In this document: positions 53,213-62,791 of the stretch, in pieces
How the letters are laid out: every line of letters begins with the position of its first letter
Position numbering within the stretch: the stretch's first letter is position 1
DNA from: Curtobacterium sp. UNCCL20
GTDB lineage: Bacteria; Actinomycetota; Actinomycetes; Actinomycetales; Microbacteriaceae
Assembly (NCBI RefSeq): GCF_900101675.1
Contig: NZ_FNKG01000001.1
Coordinates: 186,001-250,000 of the forward strand
Length of the DNA stretch: 64,000 nt
Direction of reading: 5' to 3'
Translations under genes and position numbers: made by a program
The notes under the pieces: generated by a model
What the model was told of the DNA's origin: nothing
What the model saw: the letters and a program-made list of their open reading frames with translations, nothing else
Databases searched by the model: none

Positions 53213-56200
53213 AGCGGAGCTCCTCGAGCAGGAGCCTCGCCGCTGCGACGGCCTCGGCCCGGTCCCACCCGGTCGAGGCCGTCTCGGCGTCGGCGAGCGC
53301 CGTGGCACCGACGACATCGGCCAGCACCGGACGGACGTGCGAGTGGAGCAGCACGCCGAAGTCCTGCCGGGAGCCGAGCCGCGCGGCGAGTGCCCAGCAC
53401 CGTGCGGCCTGCTCGGGGCGCCCGGTCCGGGCCGTCGCGATCGCCAGGCCCAGGAAGGCGGTCCCGATGACGGGCAGGTCGAGCCACCACGGGTGGAGGC
53501 GGAGCATCACCAGGGCCCCCACGCGGAGGCGGCGTGCGATGGCGAAGCGGTCCGCGGCGGTGCGGCTCGCGTCAGTGCGGCCCTCGTCGGTGTCCGCCGC
53601 CACGGCCTGGAGGCGCGGGTCCGCTCCGGCGCTGGCGGCCACCGCCGCCTCGTCCTCCGCCGCGAGTCGCGCCGCGCCCGCCATCAGGGTCCAGTGCGGC
53701 GTCTGCTTCCGGTACGGGAGCACGACGTCCCACGCCCGCGCGTACCCGGCCGCCGCCGCCTGGGTGTCCCCCTCGGCGCGGGCGCACTCGGCAGCGATCG
53801 CCACGGCGAGCACCCCGATCTGCGCCCGGTCGTCGTCGAACCCGCCCCGGGCCTGGACCGGCCGGTGCTGCAGGTCGACGGCGATCGCCCGGGCGCGCGC
53901 GACGTCCCCGGTGGTCGCCGCGCAGAGACCGATCGTCCAGCTGATCTCGTAGAGGTCGTCGTCGGCGCCGAACCGTTCGAGCTGGGTGCGGGCGACCTCG
54001 GCTGCCTGCAGCGCCGCGGCGTGCTGGCCGGTCTGCGCCAGGAGCTGCGTCATCGTGACCGCTCCCGAGCCGGTCGTCCAGGCGTCGTCGGCGACCCGGG
54101 CGAGCACCGCGGCCCGCTCGGCGTACCGGAGGGCGTCCTCGAAGTCGCCGTCGTTCTCGGCGAGCGGCGCACTGAGCATGTTGGCCAGGCACGCGACGCC
54201 GGGGTCGGCGTCGTCCCGGTACCGGGCGAGCAGCGCCTGGCCGTCGGCGGGCCGCCCGAGCGTCAGGAGCAGCGCCGCCTGGGCATCGAGGACGGCGAAC
54301 CCGGTGGTCCCGGCGCGCATCGCCCGGCGCAGGGTCGACACGGCGACCGCCGCCGTCCGCCGGTCCGTGAACGACGCCGACGCCCCCGTGACGACGAGGC
54401 CGAGCACCACGGCGGCGCGGTCCTCGTCCGGTACCGGGAGCATCCCGCGGAGCACGGGCACGATCTCCGGGGCGATCGCGACGACCTCGCCGTGGGCGCC
54501 CCGCAGCGACCAGAAGCCACCGAGGACGGCGAACAGGTGTGCGACGGCTGAGGGGTTCTCCGCTCCGAGCGCCCAGCGGAGCAGGGTCACCAGGTTGTCG
54601 GCCTCGCGACCGACCTCGCGGAACCGTTCGAGCTGGACCGACCCGGTCAGGGTGAGGAGGTTGCGGTCGGCGGAGAACGCGCGGCCCCACGCGATCATCG
54701 CCGCGCGGACGGTCTCGGTGGCGCCGCGTTCGTCGAGGCGGGCAGCGCCGAACTCGCGGACGGTCTCGAGCAGGCGGTAACGGACGGGGTCGCCCTCTCG
54801 CTCGACGAGCTGCACGAGGGACTGCTCGACGAGCTCGGCCAGGTCGTCGAGTGCCTCGTCGCGGCGGTCGGGTGCGGCGACGGCCTCGACGGCGTCGACG
54901 ACGAGGCCGTCCGGGAACAGCGCCAGCCGGGTGAGGAGGTCCTGCGCGCCCTCGTCGAGCAGCCGCCAACTCCACTCGATGACGGCGAGGAGGGTGCGGT
55001 GCCGCTCCGGGGCACTGCGGTCCCCACCGCGGAGCAGCGCGAACCGGTCGTCGAGCCGGCGCTCGATGTCGTCGATCGCCATGCCGCGGATCCGGGCGGC
55101 GGCGAGCTCGATCGCCAGCGGGGACCCGTCGAGCCGCGTGCAGATGCGGCGGACGGTGTCCACGGGCAGGACAGCTCCGGGGCGGGCGGCGCGGGCGCGC
55201 TCGGTGAACAGCCGGACCGCGGCACCGTCGGCCTCGACCGGCAGGGGTGCGAGGGGTGCGACGACCTCGCCGGCGATGGCGAGCGGTGCCCGCGACGTGG
55301 TGAGGATCCGGAGCTCGGGGGCAGCGCCGAGCAGGTCGGCGGCGAACCGGGCGACCTCGGCGACGAGGTGCTCGCAGTTGTCGAGCACGAGCACGGTGGG
55401 GCCGTCGGCGAACGCCCGGGTGACGCGTCCCGCGAGGTCGGCGACGACGACGTCCCGCAGCGACCGGGCGGACCGGAACTCGGCCACGCCGAGCAGGGCG
55501 CCGAGCGCGGGCACGATGTCCTCGGCGGTGGTGAGGGGCGCGAGCTCGAAGACCACCACCCCGCAGGTGGGCGGTACCTCGGCGGCGACCGCCTGCGCGA
55601 GGCGGGTCTTCCCCAGCCCACCCGCACCGAGGATCGTCACCAGCCGGTTGCGGGACAGGAGGTCCGAGACGGTGGCGAGGTCCGCCTCCCGGCCGACGAG
55701 CGTGGTCGGCGCTGCCCGCAGGCCGATGCGGCGGGCACGGCCGGTGTCCGCCGTCGAGCGGCGGAGCAGGTCGGCGTTGAGCCGCACCAGGTCGGCGGAG
55801 GGGTCGGCGCCGAGCTCGTCGGCGAGCCGGTCGCGGTGCGCCGCGAACACGGCGAGCGCCTCGGCCGTCCGTCCCGCAGCGACCAGCGCGCGCATGCACC
55901 CGGCGACGGCGACCTCGTCGAAGGGGTTCGCCTGCGCCTCGGCGGTCCACACCCCGACGGCCTCGTCGGCGTGCCCGGCGTCGAGCAGCGCGGTGCCGAG
56001 GGACCGGCGGAGTCCGCGTCGGGCGGCTGCTGCGCGCTCGGCCAGCGCCTCGCCCAGGGCACCGTCGACGTCGGCTCCCGGAGTCCCGCGCCAGAGGTCG
56101 AGCACGGCGCGGACGCGCTCCGGGTCGGCGTCGTCCCCTGCCACGCGTTCCGCCCGCACGAGGTCGACGTCGTCCGGCGCGCAGCCGAGCGCGTACCCGG

Positions 56201-56462
56201 TGCTCGTGGACACGACGACGCCGTCCGCCAGGCTGCGACGGAGCCGGGACACCAGGGTCTGCAGGGCTGCACGGGCACCGCGGGGCTGGTCGGCCGGCCA
56301 GAGCTCGTCGATGAGCGCCTCGGTCGTCACCGCGTGCCCGCGGGCCAGCACCAGGGCGGTGAGGAACGACCGCGCCAGTGCGCCGGGCACGGCCGTCGGC
56401 ACACCCGTGGGTCCGACGACCGTCACGGGTCCGAGGACGGCGATGCGGGGCTGCTCGGGCAC
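53181..56462 (-). CDS. Large AfsR/SARP-type transcriptional regulator (BTAD-ATPase-TPR)
   Basis: The 1093-residue protein has an OmpR-like winged helix (about 5-95: LARGHAVTTEALIDELWP), a bacterial transcriptional activator domain (95-235: ELGADPSADLVRLNADLL), a STAND/NB-ARC ATPase (250-560) with P-loop ILGAGGLGKTRLAQAV, the MHD-like region near VLDNCEHLVAEVA, and a TPR-rich half. A CTGGAGGC-family arm lies in the coding region near 53604-53618 (ADPRLQAV). AfsR-like regulators switch on secondary metabolism or exporters in response to a ligand. It is convergent with the DrrAB-type genes, a plausible target, by inference. Confidence 0.9.
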   Translation of the reverse strand: MPEQPRIAVLGPVTVVGPTGVPTAVPGALARSFLTALVLARGHAVTTEALIDELWPADQPRGARAALQTLVSRLRRSLADGVVVSTSTGYALGCAPDDVDLVRAERVAGDDADPERVRAVLDLWRGTPGADVDGALGEALAERAAAARRGLRRSLGTALLDAGHADEAVGVWTAEAQANPFDEVAVAGCMRALVAAGRTAEALAVFAAHRDRLADELGADPSADLVRLNADLLRRSTADTGRARRIGLRAAPTTLVGREADLATVSDLLSRNRLVTILGAGGLGKTRLAQAVAAEVPPTCGVVVFELAPLTTAEDIVPALGALLGVAEFRSARSLRDVVVADLAGRVTRAFADGPTVLVLDNCEHLVAEVARFAADLLGAAPELRILTTSRAPLAIAGEVVAPLAPLPVEADGAAVRLFTERARAARPGAVLPVDTVRRICTRLDGSPLAIELAAARIRGMAIDDIERRLDDRFALLRGGDRSAPERHRTLLAVIEWSWRLLDEGAQDLLTRLALFPDGLVVDAVEAVAAPDRRDEALDDLAELVEQSLVQLVEREGDPVRYRLLETVREFGAARLDERGATETVRAAMIAWGRAFSADRNLLTLTGSVQLERFREVGREADNLVTLLRWALGAENPSAVAHLFAVLGGFWSLRGAHGEVVAIAPEIVPVLRGMLPVPDEDRAAVVLGLVVTGASASFTDRRTAAVAVSTLRRAMRAGTTGFAVLDAQAALLLTLGRPADGQALLARYRDDADPGVACLANMLSAPLAENDGDFEDALRYAERAAVLARVADDAWTTGSGAVTMTQLLAQTGQHAAALQAAEVARTQLERFGADDDLYEISWTIGLCAATTGDVARARAIAVDLQHRPVQARGGFDDDRAQIGVLAVAIAAECARAEGDTQAAAAGYARAWDVVLPYRKQTPHWTLMAGAARLAAEDEAAVAASAGADPRLQAVAADTDEGRTDASRTAADRFAIARRLRVGALVMLRLHPWWLDLPVIGTAFLGLAIATARTGRPEQAARCWALAARLGSRQDFGVLLHSHVRPVLADVVGATALADAETASTGWDRAEAVAAARLLLEELRFTPSACTPGR

Positions 56463-56571
56463 GGTCCGAGTCTACGGACGGCGGCGCTCGTTCTCCGGCG
56501 GACCGCGGCGCACCCCGGCGCACCGCCGATCCGCGATCGAACGGTGGGTCGTGGCCTCCCGCGCCGACTGA

Positions 56572-57690
56572 TCAGGTGCGGGGCTGGCCGAACGCCGACG
56601 GGCCGGTCCGGGTGTCGAGGTCGTCGGTCGCCCGGCGCTCCGACTCCAGGACGCCCCGCAGCGCGACGAGCGCCGCTGACGTCACCGCCACGTGCGACGG
56701 GTTCTCGCGCGACGCGTCCAGCGCCCGTTCGACCTCGGCGATCGCGTCGTCCCCGGCCTCCTGCGGGCAGTCCCCGCGGATGACGCAGGACAGCTGCCGC
56801 ATCGCCTTGGCCAGCGGTTCCGCGAACGCCGGGTCCGGTCGGCCGAGCCCCGCCGACACCGGCCCGGAGCGCGCGACCAGCTCCGTGAGGTCCGTCGTGT
56901 ACCAGGCGACCCGCTCGAGGGCGCGGAAGCGTGCGCCGTCCGCCTGCAGCCGCGCCCGTGACCCCCGGAGTGCACCGCGCGGGTTGAGCCGGCGGCTCTC
57001 GTGCGCGATCGACACCCGGGAGCGGACGTCCGCGATCGCCCGGTCGAGCCGGTCCTGCTGCCGGTCCCAGGCCCTCTCGTCGCGCTCGCCCCGCTCCAGC
57101 ACGTCCGCGAGTCCGTCGAGGTGGTCGGCGAGGACCCCGTTGACCGCGTCGATGCGGTGCTCGGCGTCCCAGAAGTGCAGCGGCGGGAACACCAGGAAGT
57201 TCACGAGCAGTCCGACCGCCACCCCGACCGCCATCTGCACGAGGTACCCGAGCGAGTAGCCCTCGGCGTGGGCGCCCCCGACGAGCAGGACGAACAGCGC
57301 CGCGGTGGACACCCACGAGCTCCCTTCGCCGAGCACCCGGAACCCGCCGATGAGCACCCCGATCCCGACGGCCAGCGCGACCGCGAGGAACCCCGGATCC
57401 CCCACCCACATCGTGAACCCGGCGACGAGGATGCCGAGTCCGATGCCGATGAGCGTCTGCACGCCACTGCGGATCCCCGCGAAGACCGTCGTCTGCATGG
57501 CCACCACCGCGCCGAGCGGCGCGTAGTACGGGTACTCGGCGGCGACGCCCGGGACGTGGCGGGCGAGGAACCAGGCGAGGACAGCAGCAGCAGCGGCCTT
57601 CGCGGCGTGCAGCAGGCGCGGCTGCGTCCCGGAGGTGCGGCTCCACCGCCAGATCCGGGTGCCCACCCCCGCGACGTGCTCGAACGGCAT
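56572..57690 (-). CDS. FUSC-family aromatic-acid-exporter-like membrane protein
   Basis: The 372-residue protein has about six helices in its first half (residues 25-185) with the FUSC pattern: AAKAAAAAVLAWFLARHV, YYAPLGAVVAMQTTV, RSGVQTLIGIGLGILVAG. A cytoplasmic helical domain follows (190-350). The family includes AaeB and YccS-like exporters; the substrate is unknown. ATG 57690 follows the SD GAAGGAA. Confidence 0.88.
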   Translation of the reverse strand: MPFEHVAGVGTRIWRWSRTSGTQPRLLHAAKAAAAAVLAWFLARHVPGVAAEYPYYAPLGAVVAMQTTVFAGIRSGVQTLIGIGLGILVAGFTMWVGDPGFLAVALAVGIGVLIGGFRVLGEGSSWVSTAALFVLLVGGAHAEGYSLGYLVQMAVGVAVGLLVNFLVFPPLHFWDAEHRIDAVNGVLADHLDGLADVLERGERDERAWDRQQDRLDRAIADVRSRVSIAHESRRLNPRGALRGSRARLQADGARFRALERVAWYTTDLTELVARSGPVSAGLGRPDPAFAEPLAKAMRQLSCVIRGDCPQEAGDDAIAEVERALDASRENPSHVAVTSAALVALRGVLESERRATDDLDTRTGPSAFGQPRT

Positions 57691-57779
57691 CGGTTCCTTC
57701 CATCGTGTCGGCCGGTCACGATACGGCCCGGGCGCTGACAGGGTGGACGGACTCGCGTTCCCCGGATGACGGGCACGAC

Positions 57780-57827
57780 GGCGGCCTGGAGGCGCGTGGC
57801 GGACCCGCCCCGCGCCTCCAGGCCGCC
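57780..57827. repeat. CTGGAGGC-family hairpin upstream of the FUSC gene
   Basis: Perfect 17-bp arms (57780-57796 and 57811-57827) enclose a 14-base loop. It lies between the rplQ terminator and the FUSC gene start. Confidence 0.87.
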
Positions 57828-57847
57828 CGTCGGTCACCCCGCGAACG

Positions 57848-57887
57848 CGAGGAAGCCCCCGCGACGTGCGTCGCGGGGGCTTCCTCG
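57848..57887 (-). terminator. Terminator of the ribosomal operon after rplQ
   Basis: The arms 57848-57866 and 57869-57887 (CGAGGAAGCCCCCGCGACG and its complement) form a long perfect stem closing on a GTGC-type loop. It ends 15 bases past the rplQ stop codon on the minus strand. Confidence 0.9.
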
Positions 57888-57901
57888 TGGTGGTGCTTCG
57901 A

Positions 57902-58486
57902 CTACTTGGCGTCGTCGGCCTTCTCGGCGGCGTCGTCCTCGACCTCGGCGGCAGCCTCGGTCTCGGTCTCAGCCTCGACCGGAGCGGACTCCTCGGTCGT
58001 CTCGCTGTCCTCAACAGGCACCGTCTCGACCGGGGCCTCCTCGGTGGTCTCGTCGGCAACCGGCTCCTCGACGGGGGCGGCAGCGGCCGGAGCCGACTTG
58101 CGCGTCACCGGGGCCGGCGTGCTCGACACCGGCTCGAGGACGAGCTCGATCGACGCGAGGGGAGCGTTGTCGCCCTTGCGGAAACCGAGCTTCGTGATGC
58201 GGGTGTAGCCGCCCTGACGGTCCTCGACCTGCGGGGCGATCTCGGTGAACAGCGTGTGCACGACGGACTTGTCGCGCAGGATGCCGATCACGCGACGACG
58301 CGCGTGCAGGTCGCCACGCTTCGCGAACGTGATGAGACGCTCGGCGACGGGGCGGAGGCGCTTGGCCTTCGTCTCGGTGGTGGTGATGCGGCCGTGCGTG
58401 AACAGGGCGTTGGCGAGGTTGCTCAGGAGCAGGCGCTCGTGGGCGGGGCCGCCACCGAGGCGGGGGCCCTTGGTGGGCTTCGGCAT
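57902..58486 (-). CDS. rplQ: 50S ribosomal protein L17
   Basis: The 194-residue protein has the conserved L17 domain in residues 1-120 ([27 protein letters not shown] and [24 protein letters not shown]). A C-terminal tail of about 70 Ala/Glu/Pro/Val/Thr residues is present, much longer than the bacterial core but seen in several actinobacteria. It is the last gene of the infA-rplQ unit and is followed by a strong terminator. Confidence 0.97.
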   Translation of the reverse strand: MPKPTKGPRLGGGPAHERLLLSNLANALFTHGRITTTETKAKRLRPVAERLITFAKRGDLHARRRVIGILRDKSVVHTLFTEIAPQVEDRQGGYTRITKLGFRKGDNAPLASIELVLEPVSSTPAPVTRKSAPAAAAPVEEPVADETTEEAPVETVPVEDSETTEESAPVEAETETEAAAEVEDDAAEKADDAK

Positions 58487-58552
58487 GTCAGTTCTCCAGT
58501 GGTGATGGTGGTGCGCGCTGCGTCAGCGGCGCGCGTGCGCGTCAGCGCGAGG

Positions 58553-59548
58553 TCAGTTGTTGGACTCGTCCTCGTCGTACCCGCTGTAGAAGTGGGCGCC
58601 GTCGAATCCGGGGACGGTGTCCTTGAGGGACAGGCCGAGCTCGGTGAGCTTGTCCTTGACCTCGTCCACCGACTTCTGACCGAAGTTGCGGATGTTCATG
58701 AGCTGCGTCTCCGACAGGGCGACGAGCTCGGACACCGTGTTGATGCCCTCCCGCTTGAGGCAGTTGTAGCTGCGGACCGACAGGTCGAGGTCCTCGATCG
58801 GGGTCTGCAGCTCGTTCGAGAGCACCGCGTCGACCGGCGCGGGGCCGATCTCGATGCCCTCGGCCGCCGTGTTGAGCTCACGGGCGAGCCCGAACAGCTC
58901 GACGAGCGTCCGGCCGGCCGACGCGATGGCGTCGCGCGGCGTGATGGCCGGCTTCGACTCGACGTCGACGACCAGGCGGTCGAAGTCCGTGCGCTCACCG
59001 GCACGCGTCGCCTCGACGCGGTAGGTGACCTTGAGGACCGGGGAGTAGATCGAGTCGATCGGGATCTGACCGGCTTCGCTGAACTCCGAGCGGTTCTGGG
59101 TCGCCGAGACGTAGCCACGGCCACGCTCGATGGTCAGCTCGAGCTCGAAGCGCGCGGTGTCGTTCAGGGTCGCGATGACGAGGTCCGGGTTGTGGATCTC
59201 GACGCCGGCCGGTGCGGAGATGTCCGCAGCGGTGACCTGACCGGCACCCTGCTTGCGCAGGTAGGCGGTGATCGGCTCGTCGTGCTCGCTGGAGACGACC
59301 AGGCTCTTGATGTTGAGGATGATCTCGGTGACGTCTTCCTTGACACCGGGAACGGTGCTGAACTCGTGGAGGACGCCGTCGATGCGGATGCTGGTGACAG
59401 CCGCGCCGGGGATCGAGGAGAGGAGCGTGCGGCGCAGCGAGTTGCCGAGGGTGTAACCGAAGCCCGGCTCGAGCGGCTCGATGACGAAGCGCGAGCGGAA
59501 CTCGGAGATCGATTCCTCGGTCAGGGTGGGGCGCTGTGCAATGAGCAC
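58553..59548 (-). CDS. rpoA: DNA-directed RNA polymerase alpha subunit
   Basis: The 331-residue subunit has the N-terminal assembly domain ([31 protein letters not shown]) and the C-terminal domain that contacts UP elements ([21 protein letters not shown]...[15 protein letters not shown]). GTG 59548 ([11 protein letters not shown]) is preceded by the SD AAAGGAA; upstream in-frame ATG 59587 lacks homology. Confidence 0.97.
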   Translation of the reverse strand: MLIAQRPTLTEESISEFRSRFVIEPLEPGFGYTLGNSLRRTLLSSIPGAAVTSIRIDGVLHEFSTVPGVKEDVTEIILNIKSLVVSSEHDEPITAYLRKQGAGQVTAADISAPAGVEIHNPDLVIATLNDTARFELELTIERGRGYVSATQNRSEFSEAGQIPIDSIYSPVLKVTYRVEATRAGERTDFDRLVVDVESKPAITPRDAIASAGRTLVELFGLARELNTAAEGIEIGPAPVDAVLSNELQTPIEDLDLSVRSYNCLKREGINTVSELVALSETQLMNIRNFGQKSVDEVKDKLTELGLSLKDTVPGFDGAHFYSGYDEDESNN

Positions 59549-59699
59549 TGTGGGATTCCTTTCGGCGAAGTGTCCGCTATATGACACTTGGCGGTACGAC
59601 GGGGCCGACCGGGCCCCGACGGGTCTGTTGAGTTGTGATCACGCGCACTGACGTGCGCGATCGAACGACCAGGAATGGCCGCGGGCCCTGCCCGACCCC

Positions 59700-59737
59700 G
59701 ACCGGACGGATCCGGTCAGACCGGACGGATCCGGTCA
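59700..59737. repeat. Two tandem 19-bp inverted-repeat units between rpsK and rpoA
   Basis: GACCGGACGGATCCGGTCA occurs twice back to back (59700-59718 and 59719-59737). Each unit can form a GACCGGA/TCCGGTC hairpin. They lie in the 223-base gap between rpsK and rpoA, where they may modulate processing or readthrough. Confidence 0.8.
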
Positions 59738-59771
59738 GGGACGAGCAGGGCGCGGCCGGTTGCTCCTCGCG

Positions 59772-60170
59772 TCAGACGCGACGGCGCTTGGGCGGGCGGC
59801 ACCCGTTGTGCGCCTGCGGCGTGACGTCGTTGATCGAACCGACCTCGAGGCCAGCGGCCTGGAGGGACCGGATCGCGGTCTCGCGGCCCGAACCCGGGCC
59901 CTTCACGAAGACGTCGACCTTCTTGACGCCGTGCTCCTGCGCCTGACGCGCAGCGGACTCGGCGGCGAGCTGCGCCGCGAACGGCGTCGACTTGCGCGAA
60001 CCCTTGAAGCCCACGGCACCCGAGGACGCCCAGCTGAGGACGGCACCCGACGGGTCGGTGATGCTGACGATCGTGTTGTTGAACGTGCTCTTGATGTGGG
60101 CCTGGCCCACAGCGACGTTCTTCTTCTCCTTGCGGCGCGGCTTGCGCGCGGCAGTCTTGGGGGTAGCCAT
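59772..60170 (-). CDS. rpsK: 30S ribosomal protein S11
   Basis: The 132-residue protein shows [33 protein letters not shown] and [16 protein letters not shown], and ends in [18 protein letters not shown], all characteristic of S11. It follows rpsM by nine bases. Confidence 0.98.
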   Translation of the reverse strand: MATPKTAARKPRRKEKKNVAVGQAHIKSTFNNTIVSITDPSGAVLSWASSGAVGFKGSRKSTPFAAQLAAESAARQAQEHGVKKVDVFVKGPGSGRETAIRSLQAAGLEVGSINDVTPQAHNGCRPPKRRRV

Positions 60171-60179
60171 CGGGGTCTC

Positions 60180-60554
60180 CTATCGAGCCTTCTTCTTGCC
60201 TGCCACGGTGCGCTTCGGTCCCTTGCGGGTACGCGCGTTGGTCTTGGTGCGCTGACCGCGCACCGGGAGACCACGACGGTGGCGAAGACCCTCGTAGCTA
60301 CCGATCTCGACCTTGCGGCGGATGTCGGCTGCGACCTCACGGCGGAGGTCACCCTCCACCTTGAAGTTGCCCTCGATGAAGTCACGGAGGGCGACGAGCT
60401 GGTCGTCGGTCAGGTCCTTGACGCGGATGTCACCGGAGATACCGGTCTCGGCGAGTGCCTGGACCGCGCGGGTACGGCCGACGCCGTAGATGTACGTGAG
60501 TGCGATCTCCACGCGCTTCTCGCGCGGGATGTCGACGCCTGCTAGACGTGCCAT
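60180..60554 (-). CDS. rpsM: 30S ribosomal protein S13
   Basis: The 124-residue protein starts [29 protein letters not shown] and has [25 protein letters not shown] with a basic tail (AGKKKAR) that contacts tRNAs. The length is normal. Confidence 0.98.
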   Translation of the reverse strand: MARLAGVDIPREKRVEIALTYIYGVGRTRAVQALAETGISGDIRVKDLTDDQLVALRDFIEGNFKVEGDLRREVAADIRRKVEIGSYEGLRHRRGLPVRGQRTKTNARTRKGPKRTVAGKKKAR

Positions 60555-60760
60555 GTGATGGCTGCTCCTGTTGTCGATGGAGGTGTGGCGCAGTACCGGT
60601 GCTCGGGCCTCCGCCCCGAGGTGTCCCCCCGCTTCGGCCGGAGCCGGACCAGGGTTCTGGTACTGCGTGTTCGATGTTGAGTTGTGGTTCCTGCGCGGGC
60701 CGCCCGAGGGCGATCCGAGTCAGGCAGCCAGCCGGCCCCTACGGGACCAGCACCGTGGGT

Positions 60761-60877
60761 CTAGCCCTGGCGCTGCTTGTGACGCGGGTTGCTCTTGCAG
60801 ATCACCATGACGCGGCCCTTGCGGCGGATCACTCGGCAGTGCTCGCAGATGGGCTTGACGCTGGGGTTGACCTTCAT
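60761..60877 (-). CDS. rpmJ: 50S ribosomal protein L36
   Basis: This 38-residue gene starts [20 protein letters not shown] and ends [12 protein letters not shown]. The Cys-x2-Cys, the third Cys and the His form the zinc site (C+ type L36). It lies between infA and rpsM on the minus strand, as is standard. TTG/GTG alternatives are not needed; ATG 60877 is clear. Confidence 0.97.
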   Translation of the reverse strand: MKVNPSVKPICEHCRVIRRKGRVMVICKSNPRHKQRQG

Positions 60878-60947
60878 TGTTGTTTCCTCGTGCTCGCTGG
60901 CTTCGTGCCCGGCAGGATTGCCGAGCCGTTCCTTTCCAGCTCGCGGA

Positions 60948-61169
60948 TCACTTGTAGCGGTAGACGATCCGGCCGCGGGTCAGGTCGTACGGGCTCAGCT
61001 CCACGATCACGCGGTCCTCGGGGAGGATGCGGATGTAGTGCTGGCGCATCTTCCCGGAGATGTGCGCGAGGACCTTGTGTCCGTTGGTCAGCTCAACGCG
61101 GAACATCGCGTTGGGCAGAGCTTCGAGCACCGAGCCTTCGATCTCGATGACGCCGTCTTTCTTGGCCAT
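60948..61169 (-). CDS. infA: Translation initiation factor IF-1
   Basis: The 73-residue protein is a single S1/OB domain: [26 protein letters not shown]...[38 protein letters not shown]. It is first in the infA-rpmJ-rpsM-rpsK-rpoA-rplQ operon and has its own promoter upstream. Confidence 0.98.
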   Translation of the reverse strand: MAKKDGVIEIEGSVLEALPNAMFRVELTNGHKVLAHISGKMRQHYIRILPEDRVIVELSPYDLTRGRIVYRYK

Positions 61170-61264
61170 AGCCTCACTGTCGCTTGATTGGATTACCGGT
61201 GTGATCCCCGAGCCGGTCTGCGGGTCGGGCGCCACGCCAAGAAGGCATGGCACACCAAAGATCG

Positions 61265-61293
61265 ATCTTATGTGATAGACCCGGGATTGCCAA
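61265..61293 (-). promoter_or_regulatory. Promoter of infA and the downstream ribosomal operon
   Basis: On the minus strand the -35 box TTGGCA (61288-61293) and -10 box TAAGAT (61265-61270) are separated by exactly 17 bases, close to the sigma-70-type consensus. The predicted transcript start is about 90 bases upstream of infA, leaving a leader that ends near the SD of infA. Confidence 0.75.
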
Positions 61294-61459
61294 GCGGAGG
61301 CGCCGAAGTCCCCTCGTTTGGGGCTTCTCAGAGCTGTCTGAACGTTCCACAGTGGTTTGACGGCACGTTCCGGGCCGTCACCAGTCACCGGACCCTAGCG
61401 TGACCCCGCAGCCTCGTCCAGCGCACCCCGACCGCGCCGGACCACCGAACGGAGACCAC

Positions 61460-62761
61460 GTGCCCGACGCCCCCCGCCGCCCGCTCGCCCGCCACGGACG
61501 GCTCCCCCGCCGCCGCGGATGGACGACCCTGGCGTCGATCGTCGCGTCCGCCCTCGCCGTGGTCCTGGTGAGCGGCACGAGCGTGGCGGCCATCGCGGGC
61601 GCGCAACTCGCCACGGCGCCGAAGACCGTGCAGCTGAGCACGGACGACCAGAGCACCGCGCAGACCGCCGACATCACCGCGATCAAGGGCGGGGCGAACA
61701 TCCTCCTCATCGGCAGCGACACCCGCGTCGGGCAGTTCGATTCCGCCGACGACGTCGAGGGAGCCCGCAACGACGTCACGATGCTCATCCACATCTCCCA
61801 GGACCACCAGCAGCTCACCGCGGTCAGCTTCCCGCGCGACCTGATGGTCCCGATCCCGGCGTGCTCCAACCCCGAGACCGGCACGACCTACCCCGCTGCG
61901 AGTTCCGCGCAGTTCAACACGGCACTCGGCAACGGCGGCGTCTCGTGCGTGGTCGACACCGTCGAGAACCTGACCGGGCTGAGCATCCCCTACGCCGGCC
62001 TCATCACCTTCGACGGTGTCATCGAGATGTCGAACGCGCTCGGCGGCGTCGACGTCTGCGTGGCGGAGCCGATCAACGACACGTTCACCGGGCTGCACCT
62101 CACCGCCGGCTCGCACAACCTCGAGGGCTCCGACGCCCTCGCCTTCCTCCGCACCCGGCACGGTGTCGGCGACGGCAGCGACCTCGCGCGGATCAGCTCG
62201 CAGCAGGTGTTCCTCTCGGCACTGCTCCGCAAGGTCACCGCGGACGGGACGCTCTCGAACCCGATCACGCTGTACAAGCTCGCCGGCGCAGCGCTGTCGA
62301 ACATGACGCTCTCCGACGGGCTCGCCCAGGCGCGCACGCTGGTGGGTCTCGCGGGAGCCCTGCGCGGCATGAGCACCGCGAACATGCTCTTCGTGCAGTA
62401 CCCCGTCGCAGACGACCCGGCGAACAGCGCGCGCGTGATCGTCGACCAGGACGCGGCGCACACGCTCAACGTGGCTCTGCAGAACGACCAGAAGACCTCA
62501 CTGAGCGACTCGACGACGGGGCGTGCATCGGAGGAGTCCCCGACCACGAGCGGCACCGCGACCTCGGCACCGGCGGCCGGCAGCTCGAGTGGCAGCGGCA
62601 CGGCATCGAGTGGCACGGCGTCCGGCACCGCGTCCGGCGCGGCGTCCGGCACAGCATCCGGTTCGGCCTCGAGCAGCGCGGCCAGCCCGAGCTCGACACC
62701 GCTCCCCTCGTCGATCACCGGGCAGAGCGCGTCCGAGGAGACCTGCTCCGTCGGCAACTGA
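61460..62761 (+). CDS. LCP (LytR-CpsA-Psr) family protein
   Basis: The 433-residue protein has a basic cytoplasmic start, one membrane helix (about 22-48: TLASIVASALAVVLVSGTSVAAIAG) and an extracellular LCP domain with NILLIGSDTR, RNDVTMLIHIS, FPRDLMVPIP and LRTRHGVGDGSDLARI. LCP enzymes attach wall glycopolymers to peptidoglycan. The last 70 residues are a Ser/Gly/Thr/Ala repeat (12-bp DNA period). GTG 61460 with GGAG upstream is preferred over GTG 61400. It is divergent from infA. Confidence 0.92.
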   Translation: MPDAPRRPLARHGRLPRRRGWTTLASIVASALAVVLVSGTSVAAIAGAQLATAPKTVQLSTDDQSTAQTADITAIKGGANILLIGSDTRVGQFDSADDVEGARNDVTMLIHISQDHQQLTAVSFPRDLMVPIPACSNPETGTTYPAASSAQFNTALGNGGVSCVVDTVENLTGLSIPYAGLITFDGVIEMSNALGGVDVCVAEPINDTFTGLHLTAGSHNLEGSDALAFLRTRHGVGDGSDLARISSQQVFLSALLRKVTADGTLSNPITLYKLAGAALSNMTLSDGLAQARTLVGLAGALRGMSTANMLFVQYPVADDPANSARVIVDQDAAHTLNVALQNDQKTSLSDSTTGRASEESPTTSGTATSAPAAGSSSGSGTASSGTASGTASGAASGTASGSASSSAASPSSTPLPSSITGQSASEETCSVGN

Positions 62762-62791
62762 CGCCGGGCCCGCCAGCGTCGTCGCGCGACA

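Noticed and set aside
61400..61459. GTG 61400 as start of the LCP gene
   Set aside because: There is no SD or -10 at the right distance, and the extra 20 residues are Pro/Arg-rich with no homology. GTG 61460 has GGAG upstream.
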